NCBI RefSeq assembly: GCF_023923225.1
Contig: NZ_CP099489.1
Location: 1,302,001-1,366,000 of the forward strand
DNA: 64,000 bases
Origin: Ornithinimicrobium faecis
GTDB lineage: Bacteria; Actinomycetota; Actinomycetes; Actinomycetales; Dermatophilaceae
Direction of reading: 5' to 3'
Positions 52,322-60,428 of this stretch are shown piece by piece (position 1 is the first letter of the stretch; each line of letters begins with the position of its first letter). The position numbers and the translations under genes were made by a program. The notes under the pieces are model-generated. The model was given only the letters and a program-made list of their open reading frames with translations, was not told the origin of the DNA and did no database searches.

Positions 52322-52819
52322 TTAAGCGCCAGCTCTTCCGCCCACCAGGGCAACATTGCTGGCCCGGTCGGCAATCCAAACGTTGACCCGTGCCACCTCT
52401 CCAGCGGAGAGGTGCCTGACATCATCATGCGGTAGGCGGGCGTCCCGAAGCCACGTGTTGACCTCGTCCCACCGCCAGAGGCCGCCGCCGGTCAGCACGA
52501 ACGGCTCAGGGAAGGGTCTTTCAGTCTGGCGCTCGCGCCGCACCCAGAGTCCGACAGCTTGGCGCGTCATGTCTGTGCGCTCCGCGATCTGGGCACGCGT
52601 GACGAGGTCGTCATACACACGCCGCACGCGAACGCCGTGCTGTCGAAGTCCCGTCACCGCCGCCTGAGCGGCGGCCACGGCATTCGTGTCTTCGAAACTC
52701 ACGGTCAGCAGTGCCGTGCGACCGTGACCGCCGATGAAGCCGCCGAGCTCCTCGATGAGGGTCTGTTCCGTGTCGTCGTCGACGGGGTCAATGACGAACA
52801 TAAGTTCATACTCGATCAT
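52322..52819 (-). CDS. HTH protein paired with a HicA-like gene (candidate antitoxin)
   Basis: This 165-residue protein has an N-terminal ferredoxin-like half (EYELMFVIDPVDDDTEQTLIEEL, TALLTVSFEDTNAVAAAQAAVTGLRQHG) and a C-terminal HTH region. The HTH reads VTRAQIAERTDMTRQAVGLWVRRERQ and is followed by PFVLTGGGLWRWDEVNTWLR, an AlpA/excisionase-like pattern. No family is certain. A promoter maps downstream of an earlier GTG (52867), so I use ATG 52819. It follows the HicA-like ORF on the same strand, so it may be the DNA-binding antitoxin of that pair. Confidence 0.6.
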   Translation of the reverse strand: MIEYELMFVIDPVDDDTEQTLIEELGGFIGGHGRTALLTVSFEDTNAVAAAQAAVTGLRQHGVRVRRVYDDLVTRAQIAERTDMTRQAVGLWVRRERQTERPFPEPFVLTGGGLWRWDEVNTWLRDARLPHDDVRHLSAGEVARVNVWIADRASNVALVGGRAGA

Positions 52820-52857
52820 GAGGTCGCCCGATGCCTTTCTGCGGGTGCGGTACGTCC

Positions 52858-52886
52858 AAGTAGACACTCAGAATGCCGTGTTGTCA
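52858..52886 (-). promoter_or_regulatory. Promoter of the HTH gene
   Basis: On the minus strand TTGACA (52886-52881) and TCTACT (52863-52858) are 17 bases apart. A transcript starting near 52851 excludes the upstream GTG 52867. Confidence 0.55.
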
Positions 52887-52914
52887 ATCGGAAACGGAGC
52901 GTTCGCGACCATGG

Positions 52915-53181
52915 CTACTTGACCAGGGCGTGCCCATCAGGGCAGTGCTCTGCGTTTCTCCGGAGACGTCGTGCTGCTGCTTCCGGGCGACTCGAGGTCC
53001 CGGGCACGGCTGCGCTGGTGCCGCCTTCGTCGTGCCTGCACGGACAATAGACGCGGTACCCGTGCCCTTGCTTCCGGATCCTCCAGCGCTTCTCATCGTG
53101 GAGCCACTTGACAGCGTCGAAGACCGGAGGGTCGACTCTTCCACGCAGGTCGGACGGTCTTAGCCAGTCGTCAGGCATCAT
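52915..53181 (-). CDS. Small HicA-like protein (toxin candidate)
   Basis: This 88-residue protein shows the HicA/dsRBD-like order: KWLHDEKRWRIRKQGHGYRVYCPC, then GGTSAAVPGTSSRPEAAARRLRRNAEHCP. A conserved GH follows the basic strand, and Cys residues in CPC and HCP suggest a small zinc site, unlike classical HicA. The start is ATG 53181 or 53178, both directly after GGGGGA. It is separated from the following HTH gene by about 95 bases with its own promoter. Function is unproven; it could equally be a small RNA- or zinc-binding protein. Confidence 0.5.
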   Translation of the reverse strand: MMPDDWLRPSDLRGRVDPPVFDAVKWLHDEKRWRIRKQGHGYRVYCPCRHDEGGTSAAVPGTSSRPEAAARRLRRNAEHCPDGHALVK

Positions 53182-53295
53182 TCCCCCATAGGACGTCAGG
53201 GAGGTGATGTTGCCACCGGGGTCTGACACCGCGAGCCGCTCATGTCAGGCGTCGCAACTAGCGTGCACAATCAGCCAACCGACAGGGGAGTGGAC

Positions 53296-54147
53296 ATGAC
53301 TGTGCATGACGATGTGGTTGAGGTGCGGGGGCCGTGGTCGCTCGCGACAAGCAGGACGTTCTGGGAGGGTTTCGCTCCCGCGGCACTGCCGCCGGGAGCG
53401 GACGACTCCGTGCTGCGCACGACCTTCCTGACCGAGGGGGACTGGCGCCCTGCCACGGTCACCGTGAGCCAGGAGGGCGCCCAGGCTGTCCTGCGTGTGG
53501 AGGGCGAGGGTGATCTGAGTGCTGCGGCCGCGCAGGTATGCCGATTCCTGGCCCTGGATGTCGACGCCAGTGACTGGCCGGCGATCGGACAGCGTGACCC
53601 CGTGATTGGTCGGGCCCAGCGACTGCTTCCCGGACTGCGGCCGTGCGGTTTCCACTCGCCCTATGAGGCGGCGGCCTGGGCGGTGTTGTCCCAGCGGGTG
53701 CGGATCACACAGGCCGCGCGGCTCAGGTCCGACCTGGTGCGTGACCTGGGGGAGGGCGGAGCTTTCCCCACTCCGACATCACTGCTGGCGGCCGAGCTTG
53801 ATCTGCCCGGCCGCAAGCCGGAGTATCTGCGGGCGGTCGCCGAGGCCGCCCTCGATGGCCTGCTCAACGGGGTGTCGCTGCGAGCGGTGGCTCCGGAGGA
53901 GGCCGTGGCCCAGGTGCAGGAGATCAAGGGACTCGGCCCGTTCGCCGCCGAGCTTGTCGTCCTCCGCGGTGCGAACGTGCCCGACGCGCTGCCGACCCAC
54001 GAGCGACGCCTCGATGCTGAGGTTGCCGAGCACTATGGAGCAGATGCCAACCTGCCGCAGATCGCTGAGGCCTGGCGTCCGCTGCGGACCTGGGCCTGTG
54101 TGCACCTGCGCTGTCTGCGCGAGCAACGCACCGGTGAGATCAGTTGA
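53296..54147 (+). CDS. AlkA-like DNA-3-methyladenine glycosylase II, altered catalytic position
   Basis: This 283-residue protein has an N-terminal AlkA-like domain (DVVEVRGPWSLATSRTFWEGF) and a HhH-GPD domain with YEAAAWAVLSQRVRITQAARL, IKGLGPFAAELVVLRG and the following VPDALPTHERRLDAEVAEHY. In AlkA the catalytic Asp lies after the HhH motif (FLPDDY). Here the aligned place reads LPTHER, with no Asp but His and Glu. Activity is therefore uncertain; Glu could substitute, as proposed for some homologues. AGGGGAGTGG precedes ATG 53296. Confidence 0.85.
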   Translation: MTVHDDVVEVRGPWSLATSRTFWEGFAPAALPPGADDSVLRTTFLTEGDWRPATVTVSQEGAQAVLRVEGEGDLSAAAAQVCRFLALDVDASDWPAIGQRDPVIGRAQRLLPGLRPCGFHSPYEAAAWAVLSQRVRITQAARLRSDLVRDLGEGGAFPTPTSLLAAELDLPGRKPEYLRAVAEAALDGLLNGVSLRAVAPEEAVAQVQEIKGLGPFAAELVVLRGANVPDALPTHERRLDAEVAEHYGADANLPQIAEAWRPLRTWACVHLRCLREQRTGEIS

Positions 54148-54225
54148 CCGAACCCGACCGTCGCCGATCTTGACGTGGTCCGCTCGACCAGTGCAACGGC
54201 ATACCTGATCGGTGCTTGTTCGGCG

Positions 54226-55830
54226 TCACGAGATCTCGTGATCGTCAGCGCCAAACATGGGCAACAGGCTGCCCTCCGGCAACTCGGAGGCCACGGTGCT
54301 CATGCGCCACTTGTTCGTGAACAGGGCGACCAGGGTGCCGTCGGTGCGGCGCAGCACCTCGGCCCCTTGCTTGCCGTCGATGACGGGCGTGGCAGCGGTG
54401 GTGGTTCGACGGGCCAAGCCGTATCCGAGGGGTTCTAACAGGGTCTGGGCGCCGAACTCCTGCTCGAGGCGGTGAGTGGCGACGTCGAACTGCATGGGGC
54501 CAACAGCCGCGAGGACGGGGGCCTGGGCGCCGCGACGGTCAGAGACGAGGACCTGCACCACGCCCTCCTGGTCGAGCATGTCGATCCCGCGCCGGAACTG
54601 CTTGGTCCGGCTGGTGTCACGGGACCGCACGACCGCGAAGTGTTCGGGCGCGAACCGGGGCAGGGGCGGGTAGCGCACCGCGGGTCCGTCGTGGAGGGTG
54701 TCACCCACGTGCAGGGCGTGGGCGTTGACGAGGCCGACGACGTCTCCGGGATAGGCCTCATCGATCGTCTCGCGCTCGCGGCCGAAGACGGACTGGGCGT
54801 ATTTGGTCTGGAACGGCCGGCCCGTCGCGGCGTGGGCCAGCACCATGCCCCGCTCGAAGCGGCCCGAGCACACCCGCATGAACGCCACGCGGTCACGGTG
54901 CGAGCGGTCCATCCCGGTCTGCACCTTGAAGACGAAGCCGGAGAACGGGGCGTCGACCAGGCGGGGTTGGCCGTCCACGTCGGTCCACGGCTGCGGCCGT
55001 GGTGCCAGCTGTTTGACGGTCTCGAGGAGCTCGGCCACCCCGAAGTTGAGGACTGCGGCTGTGAACAGCACCGGCGTGCTGCGGGCGGCGAGGAACTCGT
55101 CGTGGTCGTGGGTCTGCCCCGAGGAGGTGAGCAGCTCCAGCTCCTCCACGGCCGTCTGCCAGTCGGGTCCATGCCGGTGGGCGGCCTCCTGCGCATCGAT
55201 CCGCTCGCGTCCGGCCAGGGTGGCCCCACCGGGCGTGCGGCTGAACTGGGTCATGCCACCAGTGTCGGAGTCGATCACGCCGCGGAAGTCGCCGGCGATC
55301 CCGACCGGCCAGTTCAACGGGGTCGGTCGAATCCCGAGCCGGTCAGCAATCTCGTCCAGCAGCGCCAACGGCTCCTGCCCGGGGCGGTCCCACTTGTTGA
55401 TCACCGTGATCACCGGGGTGCCCCTGACACGACAGGCCTCGAACAGTTTGAGCGTCTGCGGCTCCAGGCCCTTGGCGGCGTCCAGGAGCATGACCGCGCA
55501 GTCGACCGCGGACAGCACCCGATAGGTGTCCTCGGAGAAGTCGGCGTGCCCAGGGGTGTCCAACAGGTTGATGACCACGTCATCGACTTTGAGCTGGAGC
55601 ACTGCGGAGGTGATGGAGATGCCGCGGGCCTGCTCCATGTCCAGCCAGTCCGAGACCACGCCCCGGCGCGTGCCCTTGCCGTGCACGGAGCCCGCCTCGG
55701 CGATGGCGTGAGCGTGCAGCGCCAGGGCCTCGGTCAGGGTCGACTTGCCCGCGTCGGGGTGGGAGATCACCGCGAAGGTGCGGCGGCGTGGGGCCTGCCC
55801 GGCCACATCAGGATCGGGGGTTGAACTCAT
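54226..55830 (-). CDS. prfC: Peptide chain release factor 3
   Basis: This 534-residue RF3 GTPase recycles RF1/RF2 from ribosomes after termination. G1 SHPDAGKST is at about 22-30, followed by VSDWLDMEQARGISITSAV (switch), DTPGHADFSEDTYR (G3) and NKWD (G4). RF3-specific stretches GMTQFSRTPGG and RFAPEHFAVVRSRDTSRTKQFRRG follow. AGGAGAGCGC lies before ATG 55830. It is full length and typical. The 103 bases upstream separate it from the PPOX gene on the same strand. Confidence 0.96.
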   Translation of the reverse strand: MSSTPDPDVAGQAPRRRTFAVISHPDAGKSTLTEALALHAHAIAEAGSVHGKGTRRGVVSDWLDMEQARGISITSAVLQLKVDDVVINLLDTPGHADFSEDTYRVLSAVDCAVMLLDAAKGLEPQTLKLFEACRVRGTPVITVINKWDRPGQEPLALLDEIADRLGIRPTPLNWPVGIAGDFRGVIDSDTGGMTQFSRTPGGATLAGRERIDAQEAAHRHGPDWQTAVEELELLTSSGQTHDHDEFLAARSTPVLFTAAVLNFGVAELLETVKQLAPRPQPWTDVDGQPRLVDAPFSGFVFKVQTGMDRSHRDRVAFMRVCSGRFERGMVLAHAATGRPFQTKYAQSVFGRERETIDEAYPGDVVGLVNAHALHVGDTLHDGPAVRYPPLPRFAPEHFAVVRSRDTSRTKQFRRGIDMLDQEGVVQVLVSDRRGAQAPVLAAVGPMQFDVATHRLEQEFGAQTLLEPLGYGLARRTTTAATPVIDGKQGAEVLRRTDGTLVALFTNKWRMSTVASELPEGSLLPMFGADDHEIS

Positions 55831-55933
55831 GCGCTCTCCTGTGGCCGCAAGTGCGGCGGCCAGATTGGTGGTGGTCCATCCCTGGCGAGCCGGCGGTTGG
55901 CCAGGTTGGTGAAGGTGTGCTGGGTGGCTCGCG

Positions 55934-56401
55934 TCAGTCGTCAGCCAGGCGTGCGGGGAAACCGCCAGTGGCGATCGGTGACCACCGGGTCGGGGTGATG
56001 CGCAGCAGAGACTTGCCCTGCGCCACCATGGCCTCGCGGTATTCGTCCCAATCGGGGTGCTCGCCGGAGATCGAGCGGAAGTAGTCGACCAGTGGCTCCA
56101 CCGACTCCGGGATGTCGAGGACCTCGCAGTCCCCGTCGACCTGCACCCAGGGGCCGTTGAACTCGTCAGAGAGCACCACGACGCTGACCGTGTGGTGCCG
56201 CCGCGCGTTGCTGGTCTTGGCGCGATCTGGATAGGTCGAGATCACCAGACGCCCCTGCTCGTCGACACCGCCGGTCACGGGGGAGGCCTGAGGGCTGCCG
56301 TCGCCGCGCTGCGTGATGAGCACGAAGCTGTGCCGGGGGCGCACGAACTCCAGCAGCCCGTCGAGGTCGACCTCAGTCGTTGTCGCGATCGTCTTCGCCA
56401 T
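55934..56401 (-). CDS. PPOX-class F420-dependent oxidoreductase
   Basis: This 155-residue split-barrel protein of the PPOX/FDOR-B type has FVLITQRGDGSPQASPVTGGVDEQGRLVISTYPDRAKTSNARRHHTVSVVVL and a C-terminal RITPTRWSPIATGGFPARL. In actinobacteria these small enzymes use F420 or FMN to reduce or oxidise diverse substrates; the cofactor is not determinable from sequence alone. Its start faces a promoter region containing a 24-bp dyad. There is no close functional partner. Confidence 0.88.
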   Translation of the reverse strand: MAKTIATTTEVDLDGLLEFVRPRHSFVLITQRGDGSPQASPVTGGVDEQGRLVISTYPDRAKTSNARRHHTVSVVVLSDEFNGPWVQVDGDCEVLDIPESVEPLVDYFRSISGEHPDWDEYREAMVAQGKSLLRITPTRWSPIATGGFPARLADD

Positions 56402-56479
56402 GACCTCAGTCTCTCAGCCCGCGCTGGGGTGCGTTCCCGCGAGCATCACCAGCCTAGGCAGGTAGCATGATTGGGGCGC

Positions 56480-56503
56480 ATGAGTTGAATACATTCCACT
56501 CAT
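56480..56503. promoter_or_regulatory. 24-bp interrupted palindrome in a divergent gap
   Basis: ATGAGT-t-GAAT-ac-ATTC-c-ACTCAT is symmetric over 20 of 24 positions. It lies between the PPOX gene and the small basic protein, 36 bases before the latter's ATG. It is a strong candidate operator; the protein that binds it is unknown. It does not fit the actinobacterial LexA consensus. Confidence 0.65.
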
Positions 56504-56539
56504 TGGACGCATATACCCAGGTCGCGAGAGAATATTGGC

Positions 56540-56734
56540 ATGACCACGACGACTCGCACCCCCCACACTGTCGCCACCGTCTTCGGCCTTGGTGCTGTCT
56601 CCCGCACCCTGCGCGCCCGCCGCCAGCAGGACCCCGAGCGTGCCGAGCGTCGCCGGGTCGCCCGCCAGATCGCGTCCTACCCCGCCTCCCGCGGCGTCAG
56701 CCTGACCGTGACCTCGCGCGACGCCAGCCGCTGA
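56540..56734 (+). CDS. Small basic hypothetical protein
   Basis: This 64-residue Arg-rich protein (ARRQQDPERAERRRVARQIASYPASRGVSLTVTSRDASR) follows a 24-bp palindrome and a weak SD (GAGAGAA). The middle part could be an amphipathic basic helix. No family is recognised. The Arg-rich C-terminus and clear upstream control region make expression plausible, but it could be spurious. It is followed by the FucP-like transporter gene 121 bases later. Confidence 0.5.
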   Translation: MTTTTRTPHTVATVFGLGAVSRTLRARRQQDPERAERRRVARQIASYPASRGVSLTVTSRDASR

Positions 56735-56778
56735 TCCACCCGCGGGCACGCACAGCCCACCACGAGCCGCACGTCCTT

Positions 56779-56798
56779 GGAGCGCGAGACAACGCTCC
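56779..56798 (+). other. Small hairpin upstream of fucP-like gene
   Basis: GGAGCG (56779-56784) pairs with CGCTCC (56793-56798) around 8 bases. It could be an operator half-site pair or leader hairpin. Confidence 0.4.
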
Positions 56799-56855
56799 GA
56801 CAGCGGTGTACTTTGGGGCTCCTCGCAACTGACACCGACGTCTGGGGGCCAACGG

Positions 56856-58205
56856 GTGAGCACATCGCCGAGCATCGAGCGTCAGGGTCGTGCCGCCTCC
56901 GGTCGGCCCCGCCTCGTCGAGCCCGCCCTGCTCGTCCCGTTCATCCTCGTCGTCGCGTGCTTCGCAGCTTGGGGAGCGGCAGCCAATCTGACGGACGTCC
57001 TGGTCGGCGTCTTCCGCACCATCTTCGACATGTCGAACGTGCAGTCCTCACTGGTGCAGTCGGCCTACTACGGCGCATACTTCCTGCTGGCGCTGCCCGC
57101 CGCGTTCATCAACAGCCGGTTCGGCTTCAAGGTCGGCATGCTGACCGGGCTGGGCCTGGCCGCCCTCGGCGGGATTCTGTTCTTCCCGGCCAGCCAAATG
57201 CTGGTCTATGAGGCCTTCCTCATCGCCTTGTTCGTGCTGGCGGCGGGGCTGTCCATCTTGGAGACCTCCGCGAACCCCCTGATCATCGCGATGGGCTCGG
57301 AAGCCACCGCCACCCGACGGCTCAACCTGGCACAGGCATTCAACCCGGTCGGTGCGAACATCGGCGTGCTGCTGGGCGCCCTGCTGATCCTGCCGGGGCT
57401 GACCTCCGAGGCGGCCAAGACGATCATGTCGTCCGAGGAGTTGCGTGCCAGCCAACAGGCCGACCTCTTCCTGGTGCTGCGCCCCTATCTTGGCATCGCC
57501 GCAGTGCTGGTGGTCCTGTGGCTGCTCCTGGCCTTCCGCAAGATGCCCGACCTGCCCGGTCAGCAGGCGGCGCTCGCCGACACCGCCGTGGGTGGCGGGG
57601 ACAGCAGTCGCGTCGCGGGCCGGCTCTGGCGCAACCGCCGTTATCGCTTCGGCGTCGTCGCCCAGTTCTTCAATGTCGCGGCACAGACCTGCGTGTGGAC
57701 CTTCACGATCATCTATGCACTGGATGTCGTCGGCGTCTCCTCCAGCGCCTCCGGTTGGTATCTGCAGGCCAGCCTCATCCTGTTCCTCATCGCCCGATTT
57801 GCCATGGTCTATCTGCTCGGGATCTTCCGCCCCGCCAGGCTGCTATTGCTCATGGCCGTGTTCGGTGTCATCTGCTGCCTGATCGCCATGTACTCACTCA
57901 ACATGGTCGGGCTTATCGCGGTCGTGGCGATCTCGGCGTCGTTGTCGCTGATGTTTCCCACGATCTATGGCCTGGCCCTGGAGGGCCTGGGTGAGGACGC
58001 GAAGTTCGGCGCGGCAGGCCTGGTCATGGCGATCCTTGGAGGGGCGATCCTCCCGCTGGTCCAGGGCGCCGTCATGGACGGCGTGGGCGACACGGCCTTT
58101 GGCTTCATCGTCCCCGCAGCGTGCCTGGCCATGGTCGCCGCGTATGCCGTATTCGAGCTGCGTGACCGCCCGCAGCTTCCGGCTGTGGCTGAGGAGACAT
58201 CATGA
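56856..58205 (+). CDS. FucP-like sugar:H+ MFS transporter
   Basis: This 449-residue MFS permease of the FucP/FHS family has 12 hydrophobic helices. VVACFAAWGAAANLTDVLVGVF opens the first helix, the QSAYYGAYFLLALPAAFINSRFGFKVGMLTGL A-motif and ILETSANPLIIAMG in helix 5 are FucP signatures. LNLAQAFNPVGANIGVLLGA completes the N-half. It imports L-fucose or another 6-deoxysugar with H+. The GTG start at 56856 has GGGGG upstream. Its stop overlaps the ATG of the sugar-binding lipoprotein gene (ATGA), so the two are translationally coupled. Confidence 0.92.
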   Translation: MSTSPSIERQGRAASGRPRLVEPALLVPFILVVACFAAWGAAANLTDVLVGVFRTIFDMSNVQSSLVQSAYYGAYFLLALPAAFINSRFGFKVGMLTGLGLAALGGILFFPASQMLVYEAFLIALFVLAAGLSILETSANPLIIAMGSEATATRRLNLAQAFNPVGANIGVLLGALLILPGLTSEAAKTIMSSEELRASQQADLFLVLRPYLGIAAVLVVLWLLLAFRKMPDLPGQQAALADTAVGGGDSSRVAGRLWRNRRYRFGVVAQFFNVAAQTCVWTFTIIYALDVVGVSSSASGWYLQASLILFLIARFAMVYLLGIFRPARLLLLMAVFGVICCLIAMYSLNMVGLIAVVAISASLSLMFPTIYGLALEGLGEDAKFGAAGLVMAILGGAILPLVQGAVMDGVGDTAFGFIVPAACLAMVAAYAVFELRDRPQLPAVAEETS

Positions 58206-59188
58206 GCGTCCGCAGCCTGGCCGCGGCCGCGGCCCTGACCACCGGCTTGATGCTCACCGGGTGTGCGGGGGAGGACCCGGACGTCACCGTCGGGCTGATC
58301 ACCAAGCAGGAGGACAACCCCTACTGGGTGACGATGCGGCAGGTTGCCGAGGAGACGGCTGGAGAGGAGAACGTCGATTTACTCACCGCCACCGGCACGA
58401 GTGACGTGGATGTGGACTCCCAGGTCGTGGCCTTGCAGGAGATGACCGCCCAGGGGGCGGACGGCATACTCATCGCTCCCACGGACTCCGAGGCTCTGGT
58501 GCCGGCCATCGAGGACGCCCGGGAGGCGGGTGTCACGGTGATCGCCGTGGACACCCCGACCGAGCCCGAGTCGGCGGTGGATGCCGTTTTTGCCACCGAC
58601 AACCACGAGGCCGGCGAGTTGGTCGGGGAGTATGCCAAGGCCAAGGCCGAGGAGATGGGACTCGAGCCCAGGATCGCGATCCTGGACCTCGCTCCGGGCA
58701 TCGCCTCGGGTGAGCAGCGCCGGGCCGGCTTTCTGGCTGGTTTCGGGATCGAGGAGGATGACCCGCAGATCAGCGGGTCGCAGGACACTGAGGGAGACCG
58801 GGAGTTGGGGGTGGTCGCGATGCGCGACCTGCTGGCCCAGGATCCTGGCATCAACGTGATCTATGCCGTCAACGAGCCGGCTGCCCTGGGGGCGGTCGTT
58901 GCGCTTGAGGAAGTCGACCGGGACCAAGGGGACGTCATCCTGGTGACCGTCGATGGTGGCTGTGAGGCGATCAAGGATGCCGTGCGGCCGGGGGACATTG
59001 ACGCCACCGCGCAGCAGTATCCGGAGAACATGGCACGCGAGGGAGTGACCGCGCTGGCCGACCACGCCCGCGGCGGCCCAGCCCCCACGGGTTTCCTCAA
59101 CACCGGCATCGTGCTGATCACCGGCAACCCCGCCCCGGGGGTCGAGTCCCGCGACGTCGCGTTCGGCGTGCGGAACTGCTGGGGATGA
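58202..59188 (+). CDS. Sugar-binding lipoprotein (RbsB-like)
   Basis: This 328-residue periplasmic-binding-protein family member has a lipoprotein signal MLTGC (Cys21), then VTVGLITKQEDNPYWVTMRQVAEETA, GADGILIAPTDSEALVPAIEDAREAGVTVIAVDTPTEPES and TGFLNTGIVLIT, typical RbsB/Peripla_BP_4 motifs. Such proteins normally serve ABC transporters or chemoreceptors. Here no ABC permease or ATPase follows; instead the gene is coupled to a FucP-type MFS transporter. It may pass sugar to that permease or act as a sensor. Confidence 0.92.
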   Translation: MSVRSLAAAAALTTGLMLTGCAGEDPDVTVGLITKQEDNPYWVTMRQVAEETAGEENVDLLTATGTSDVDVDSQVVALQEMTAQGADGILIAPTDSEALVPAIEDAREAGVTVIAVDTPTEPESAVDAVFATDNHEAGELVGEYAKAKAEEMGLEPRIAILDLAPGIASGEQRRAGFLAGFGIEEDDPQISGSQDTEGDRELGVVAMRDLLAQDPGINVIYAVNEPAALGAVVALEEVDRDQGDVILVTVDGGCEAIKDAVRPGDIDATAQQYPENMAREGVTALADHARGGPAPTGFLNTGIVLITGNPAPGVESRDVAFGVRNCWG

Positions 59189-59240
59189 CGAGCGAGCTCG
59201 ACGGCTCGCGATTGGCCCCCGGGCCGGGGTGGGTGCTGGC

Positions 59241-59660
59241 TCAGATCTGTGCCTCCGCGGCCCCGAGCACGTCGTGCAGACCGAACTTGTCGTTGAAGGC
59301 ATGCACTTCAAAGAAGATGAAGTGGTTCTCAGCCATGTTGTAGTTGCAGTCCCGGAAGTCCTTCCCCGTCGGGATCGCGCAGACGCCATTCCGGCCGTAG
59401 TCGGTCTCCCAGTGCACCTCGATCCGCCACCCGTCGCTCTCGAAGTCCTCCACGATGATGTGGTCCCCGTCCGGGTCGAAGCATCCGATCCCGAAGGTGT
59501 CGTCGCCGGTGCAGACCACAGACTTCGCCGGGGCGGGCCCCGACGAGGTGGCCGATGCGGCCGGAGCGCCGACCAGTCCTGCTCCCAACAAGCCGGCGGC
59601 CAGCACCCCCACCGTCCGGCCTGCCCTGGTCACGTTCTTGAGACGATTGCTGTGCGTCAT
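59241..59660 (-). CDS. Small secreted protein of unknown family
   Basis: This 139-residue protein has an N-terminal signal peptide: basic start, LAAGLLGAGLVGAPAASA with a predicted cut after ASA near residue 38. The mature domain has four Cys (VVC, IGC, GVC, DC), suggesting two disulfides, and a strand-rich pattern with DGWRIEVHWETDYGRNGVC and ENHFIFFEVHAF. AAGGAGAAC precedes ATG 59660; a longer in-frame ATG lies 10 codons upstream. No family is recognised. It converges on the sugar-binding protein gene. Confidence 0.8.
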   Translation of the reverse strand: MTHSNRLKNVTRAGRTVGVLAAGLLGAGLVGAPAASATSSGPAPAKSVVCTGDDTFGIGCFDPDGDHIIVEDFESDGWRIEVHWETDYGRNGVCAIPTGKDFRDCNYNMAENHFIFFEVHAFNDKFGLHDVLGAAEAQI

Positions 59661-59906
59661 TGCAGTTCTCCTTGAAGGTGTCGTGTTCACGTGCCGAGGA
59701 CGCTAGGAGGAGAGCACGCCGCCGAGCGAGTCATTTAACGCTCCGCCCCAGGTCAGCGGCGCGAAATGCAGACGAAGGTCGGAGGCAGGCCCTACTTCCG
59801 TCGGGGCCCCCTGTGCAAAGTGGAACCTTCGGCATCCTGTGCGCCCTGACGACCGTCCCTACGCTGGAGTGGATGCGGCAACGGGGAACGACGTCCAGGG
59901 GAGATC

Positions 59907-60428
59907 ATGAGCACGCGCAGTGACGACTGGGAGGACAGTGCGGTCGCGGGGCTGCGTCCACCGCGCGAGAGGGTCGACCCGCGGTGCCGGAGCTGGTGGC
60001 TCGCCCAGGTGGTGGTGAGCGCCGTCTGCGTTGTGGGACCGCTCTTCGTGCTCGGGCTGTCGATCGAGGCGGCCCGGTGGTGGTTCCTCACGCCGGCGAT
60101 CGTCGCGGCGGTGCTGTCTGTCATGGCCATGGTGGTGGTGCCGCGCGTCCGGTGGGCGATCCACCGCTGGGAGGCGACGGACCAGGCGCTCTACAGCCGC
60201 TCGGGTCTGTTCTGGCACGAGTGGCGGGCGGCCCCGCTCTCCCGGGTGCAGTCCGTCGACATGGTCCGCGGACCGCTGCAACAGCGCTTCGGCCTGGCCA
60301 CGATCTCGGTCACGACAGCCTCGGCCAAGGGTGAGGTGAAGATCCAAGCACTTGATGCGGACGTGGCAGAGGCGATGGTCGACCGCTTCACGTTGCTCAC
60401 CGAGGCGGACCAGCAGGACGCGACATGA
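59907..60428 (+). CDS. Bacterial PH-domain membrane protein, YdbS-like
   Basis: This 173-residue protein has two membrane helices (VVVSAVCVVGPLFVLGL and FLTPAIVAAVLSVMAMVVV) and a bPH2 domain (about 85-165) with the motif LSRVQSVDMVRGPLQQRFGLATISVTTAS. YdbS/YdbT-like pairs are membrane proteins of uncertain function. GGGGAGATC precedes ATG 59907. Its stop overlaps the following PH-domain gene by 4 bases. Confidence 0.88.
   Translation: MSTRSDDWEDSAVAGLRPPRERVDPRCRSWWLAQVVVSAVCVVGPLFVLGLSIEAARWWFLTPAIVAAVLSVMAMVVVPRVRWAIHRWEATDQALYSRSGLFWHEWRAAPLSRVQSVDMVRGPLQQRFGLATISVTTASAKGEVKIQALDADVAEAMVDRFTLLTEADQQDAT

Noticed and set aside
56480..56503. LexA/SOS box
   Set aside because: The core is GAAT-N2-ATTC, not the actinobacterial GAAC-N4-GTTC.
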